Below are positions 60,905 to 64,000 of a stretch of 64,000 nucleotides of DNA, one piece after another. The DNA is from Acanthococcus lagerstroemiae (Eukaryota > Arthropoda > Insecta > Hemiptera > Eriococcidae). A model generated the notes under the pieces. That model was not told where the DNA came from and did not search any database. It saw only the letters and a program-made list of their open reading frames with translations. Position 1 is the first letter of the stretch. The number at the start of each line of letters is the position of its first letter. The translations under genes were made by a program, and so were the position numbers. The stretch covers positions 68,082,914-68,146,913 of the forward strand of contig CM063109.1 in assembly GCA_031841125.1 (NCBI GenBank). Reading direction: 5' to 3'.

Positions 60905-62700
60905 ATATTATCAGGAATCAAATCTTAAGTTTTTCGAAGAAACCCGATAAAGAACCAACCATTTTTACCAAATTCATACAGGCCAATAATTATATTGTCA
61001 AATTTGGGAAAAGTTTATGAAAAAATAATACGACCTAAAATCCAAGAAAAAATAAATGAAGGCAATGTCCTGCACAAAAATCACTTTGGCTACATAAAAC
61101 GTAAATCAACAGAAAGGGCAATTGAAGAATTCAAGAATAGACTAGAGCACTAATGAATGTACAAATAAGAACAACTGCAAAATTATAATATTGATAAGCT
61201 TTGATGTAAGTGAAGCATTTGACAACATCAAATGGACCGCCATATTAGATTGCTTAAAATAAAAAAATTTTCAGGGAGCATCTATAAATGCAGTTAAAAG
61301 TATCCTAGAAAATGGAGAAAGACAATTCTATAGTCAAAGTAATATTAAAAAGACTATCTTTAGAAAAAAATTAAAAAATAAATAATTAATTAATTTAAAA
61401 AGAAAACTAAAAGCTGAAGTTCATCTATATAGGCTTAACACTTTCATCAACTACTTTTAACATAGCTATGGCTAAGATTCACGAGAAATGCCATGAAAAT
61501 AATCAGGTATAGGTACTAAATCGAGCTTTCAACCCTGCCTAATTTTTTCTTCCAGATTGTAGCCCCCATCAAAAGAAAGTTCTGGTTACGCTCCAGAGTA
61601 AAATAACAGCCCTATATAGAAATACATTCGACCTTAAATAAAAGATATTCAGCACGATTAAGATTAATAATTGAATGAGGAAGCACAATATACTACCCAA
61701 AAATAAATCAGAACAATAAAAATAAAAAAGATTAAAAAATGCTTTTAAATATAATCTTAGCCTACAGAACAGTTTCATATACGGCAACAAATGTGATTGA
61801 AGAGATACTACCGACTGATTTACAACCCGATTTGCAAAGATCTCAGTTGTGACGCATCACAAAAGTGCTTCATCGTCACAAAGAGGAAACAAAAATTAGG
61901 CTCCGCCTATTAAATGTAAAATTTTTCGATGAATCCTCACACTTGACTCACAAATGGTTATCAAATGGGTAGATTTTCCGGTCGTCACAAATGCGCTTCA
62001 CTTTGCAGATCAGGAAATGGAGAAAACAAATGAAATTAAAAAAATTGAAAAATATACATTAAAAGAGGATGAAAAAAGAGACGATATAAGAAATACATAA
62101 TAAAATATCTAGATATCTGGCAACAGCGATGTAAAAACGAGAGAACATAAGATCAAGAACATATATAAACTAATTCCAAAAAGAAGAGAGTGAATCAAAA
62201 ATAAACACCTCCAACCAAATTACGAACATCACTTAACTCAGTTTTTAACAGGACATGGTAACTTCGGGGAATACTTTAAAAGATTCAATTTGATTAAAAA
62301 TTGTAAATTATATGTCAATCCTGCAAAAAAAAACAAAAAAAAACAGATTATACATTTCAAAACTGTAGCAAATTTAAGAATATAAAAAATAAATATAACG
62401 TAGAGGACACAAACTGGTTTGGGAAAGAAACTACAAAAAACTCAGTAGAGTACGTGTACTGTCTTATATGAGGAATAAAGAAAAGACATGAGGGGATAAA
62501 ATTAAAAGAATAGTCTGTATAAGATATTGTGTATTATAAAAATAAGTTCAGAAATGTAACTATGATAAGTAACTATTAAATGTAAGTAATTCTTATACTG
62601 AATGGGATTGGACGAGGTCCACCGAAAAGCAAAAGTAAAAGTGGTCTTTGGCTCATTTGATATGAAAAAATAATAATTATTATTATTAGGTATCATTATT
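60905..62700 (+). pseudogene. LINE relic: reverse transcriptase to 3' tail
   Basis: Frameshifted plus-strand pieces follow a non-LTR element in order. LSNLGKVYEKIIRPKIQEKI and NHFGYIKRKSTERAIEEF match the region before the catalytic site. FDVSEAFDNIKWTAILDCL matches the F.D...AFD.V.W motif with its Asp retained. LTQFLTGHGNFGEYFKRFNL and a lost cysteine block match the C-terminus. The end is GGTCTTTGGCTCATTTGATA and an A/T trinucleotide tail near 62.67 kb. Many stops make it inactive. It belongs with the R1/Jockey/I group of insect LINEs, without a closer call. Confidence 0.7.
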
Positions 62701-62719
62701 ATTATTTATTTATTTAAAA

Positions 62720-64000
62720 AAACATGGACAGTTTGTTCATAAAACGATTTTGAATAGAACTAAATAGAATTTCTTTTATAAGTCTTAAAATGGGCAGTTG
62801 TTGAGCCGGGACCCAAAATGACGTATTTTTGTACCTTGGTTTATTACACTTTAATAAAACATGCGATCACACCTTTCGCTGCAACGAACATTTCTGTCTG
62901 TCTACTGCTTAGGCTCATATTTCTTCGCCCGTCTGGCTAGCACGTCTCCTAAGAGGAAGCACTTCAACTTGTGCATCCCGTGAAGTATCAAAAAAGCTTA
63001 CATCCCGTATAGCATAGGAGCAGATAAAAAACATTCACTGGCACTTTTAAAGTCCATTTCTGGCTTTCACGATTTCTTTGCACATCCTTCGAAAAAAATC
63101 CTGGATAAGCGCCTGCAGCCTGAATGAATGCTTGCTCCTACAACTCCTGAAGTAATGGACCAAATTGCAAGCTCGTTATTTAGGGGTACTATATTTCTTA
63201 CGAGGTATCATATTTGCACTATTTCCTTTACCTAACAGAAGTTTACGAATCTCAACTTCCGTATTACCTTTTGCGGTTATATAGGTGCACGTTATTCATT
63301 ATTTATATTAACGTGGTGTTACCGCGTTAATCCCGCTATATTGTTCCAGCAGGCTTAACAATACCATTTTCGTTTTGAAAATTAACGATAAGTTATTAGG
63401 TACGATTTATAACTTGCAGAAGTGATGAAAAAAATTCAGCGTCGAAATAGCCGCTGTAATAATTAAAATTAAGTGTACTCGTGAAATAAAGAGATAAATT
63501 ATGAAAGGGCGTAGTTCGTACTCGAACTCATTTACACTCTTCCTCTGAAAGGTTTAGTACCTTTTCTTTCTGCTTTCTTTTCGTGTAATATACAGAATTT
63601 ATACTCTCAACTCGATAATTGATATTGGAAACAGTGACATTACGATGGTTGCTCGGTTCGTTATATAATGGTACATAGGCGCCTGTTATCATGAAACGGA
63701 TCAGACCACCCAAACTGTAAAATAACTGTCACGACAGGCTATTTGAAAACTTACATTTCGGCGAATACCCTTAGCTGAGTGAAAATCTCCAAGTTCAGAG
63801 TATAGAGTGTTCAGCATGAGGTACATCAGCACCGGCATTCTGTAACTACTCCCATATTTCGATTCATTATACTTTCCAAAAACATGATACTCTCATGTAC
63901 CCATTTCTAACTCGATTCTCTAATTTTTATCAACGATAGTAAGCTTGTTCACCTTATCTCGGTAAGTACCGGCAAAGTCTTTGTTATCAAAATATTCGTC
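62720..64000. other. Unassigned stretch to the window end
   Basis: AT-rich, with no gene or paired transposon end recognised. Confidence 0.3.

Noticed and set aside
1..64000. CRISPR arrays, rRNA genes and telomeric repeats
   Set aside because: None seen; all regular repeats here have eukaryotic transposon or satellite character.

Overview
This is a eukaryotic, AT-rich, gene-poor intergenic window, most likely from an arthropod and probably an insect. The grounds are low coding density, many short non-autonomous DNA transposons of insect-like type (hAT with 8-bp duplications, pogo/mariner-like with TA duplications), Helitrons, decayed LINEs and a tRNA-derived SINE. No bacterial-style operon, CRISPR array, rRNA or intact tRNA was seen. 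The species cannot be named from the sequence.

Only one convincing protein gene is visible: an intronless-looking 400-codon coiled-coil protein on the minus strand (33598-34800). It lies in a more G+C-rich island, has a stop in frame just upstream of its ATG, and has a candidate poly(A) signal downstream. The other long reading frames are shadows of repeats. A frameshifted hAT transposase relic (55225-56040) and two or three LINE relics (2480-3225, 60905-62700) are the other coding remnants.

Layout. 0-3.3 kb: a SINE-like insertion, a 121-bp-period tandem array and two opposed LINE ends. 3.28-4.21 kb: a DNA element with GGGGAGACCGGGG ends. 4.9-5.4, 8.1-8.8, 16.3-17.2, 29.3-30.3 and 30.6-31.15 kb: decayed arrays built on GTCTTGAA/GTCTTAAA, one of which switches strand. 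9.4-9.7 kb: a SINE-like copy nested in a MITE that has a relative without the insertion at 14.2 kb. 12-14.8, 18-21.5, 25.6-25.8 and 30.8-33.3 kb: a series of MITEs, several with readable target duplications. 33.6-34.8 kb: the gene. 35.9-37.06 and 44.9-46.92 kb: Helitrons with double 3' hairpins and CTAG ends; an internally deleted 3' end lies at 51.9 kb. 49.0-49.27 kb: the long form of the SINE-like element. 52.8-53.3 kb: a 0.5-kb foldback with arms of about 230 bp. 55.2-56.3 kb: the hAT relic followed directly by a tRNA-derived SINE. 56.5-58.2 kb: degenerate tandem repeats. 60-62.7 kb: a MITE and a LINE relic.

The most interesting material is the SINE-like family seen in short and long forms with target duplications, the Helitron cluster with several 5' ends and one 3' end, and the large foldback. 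All calls come from reading by eye; no alignment or database search was possible.
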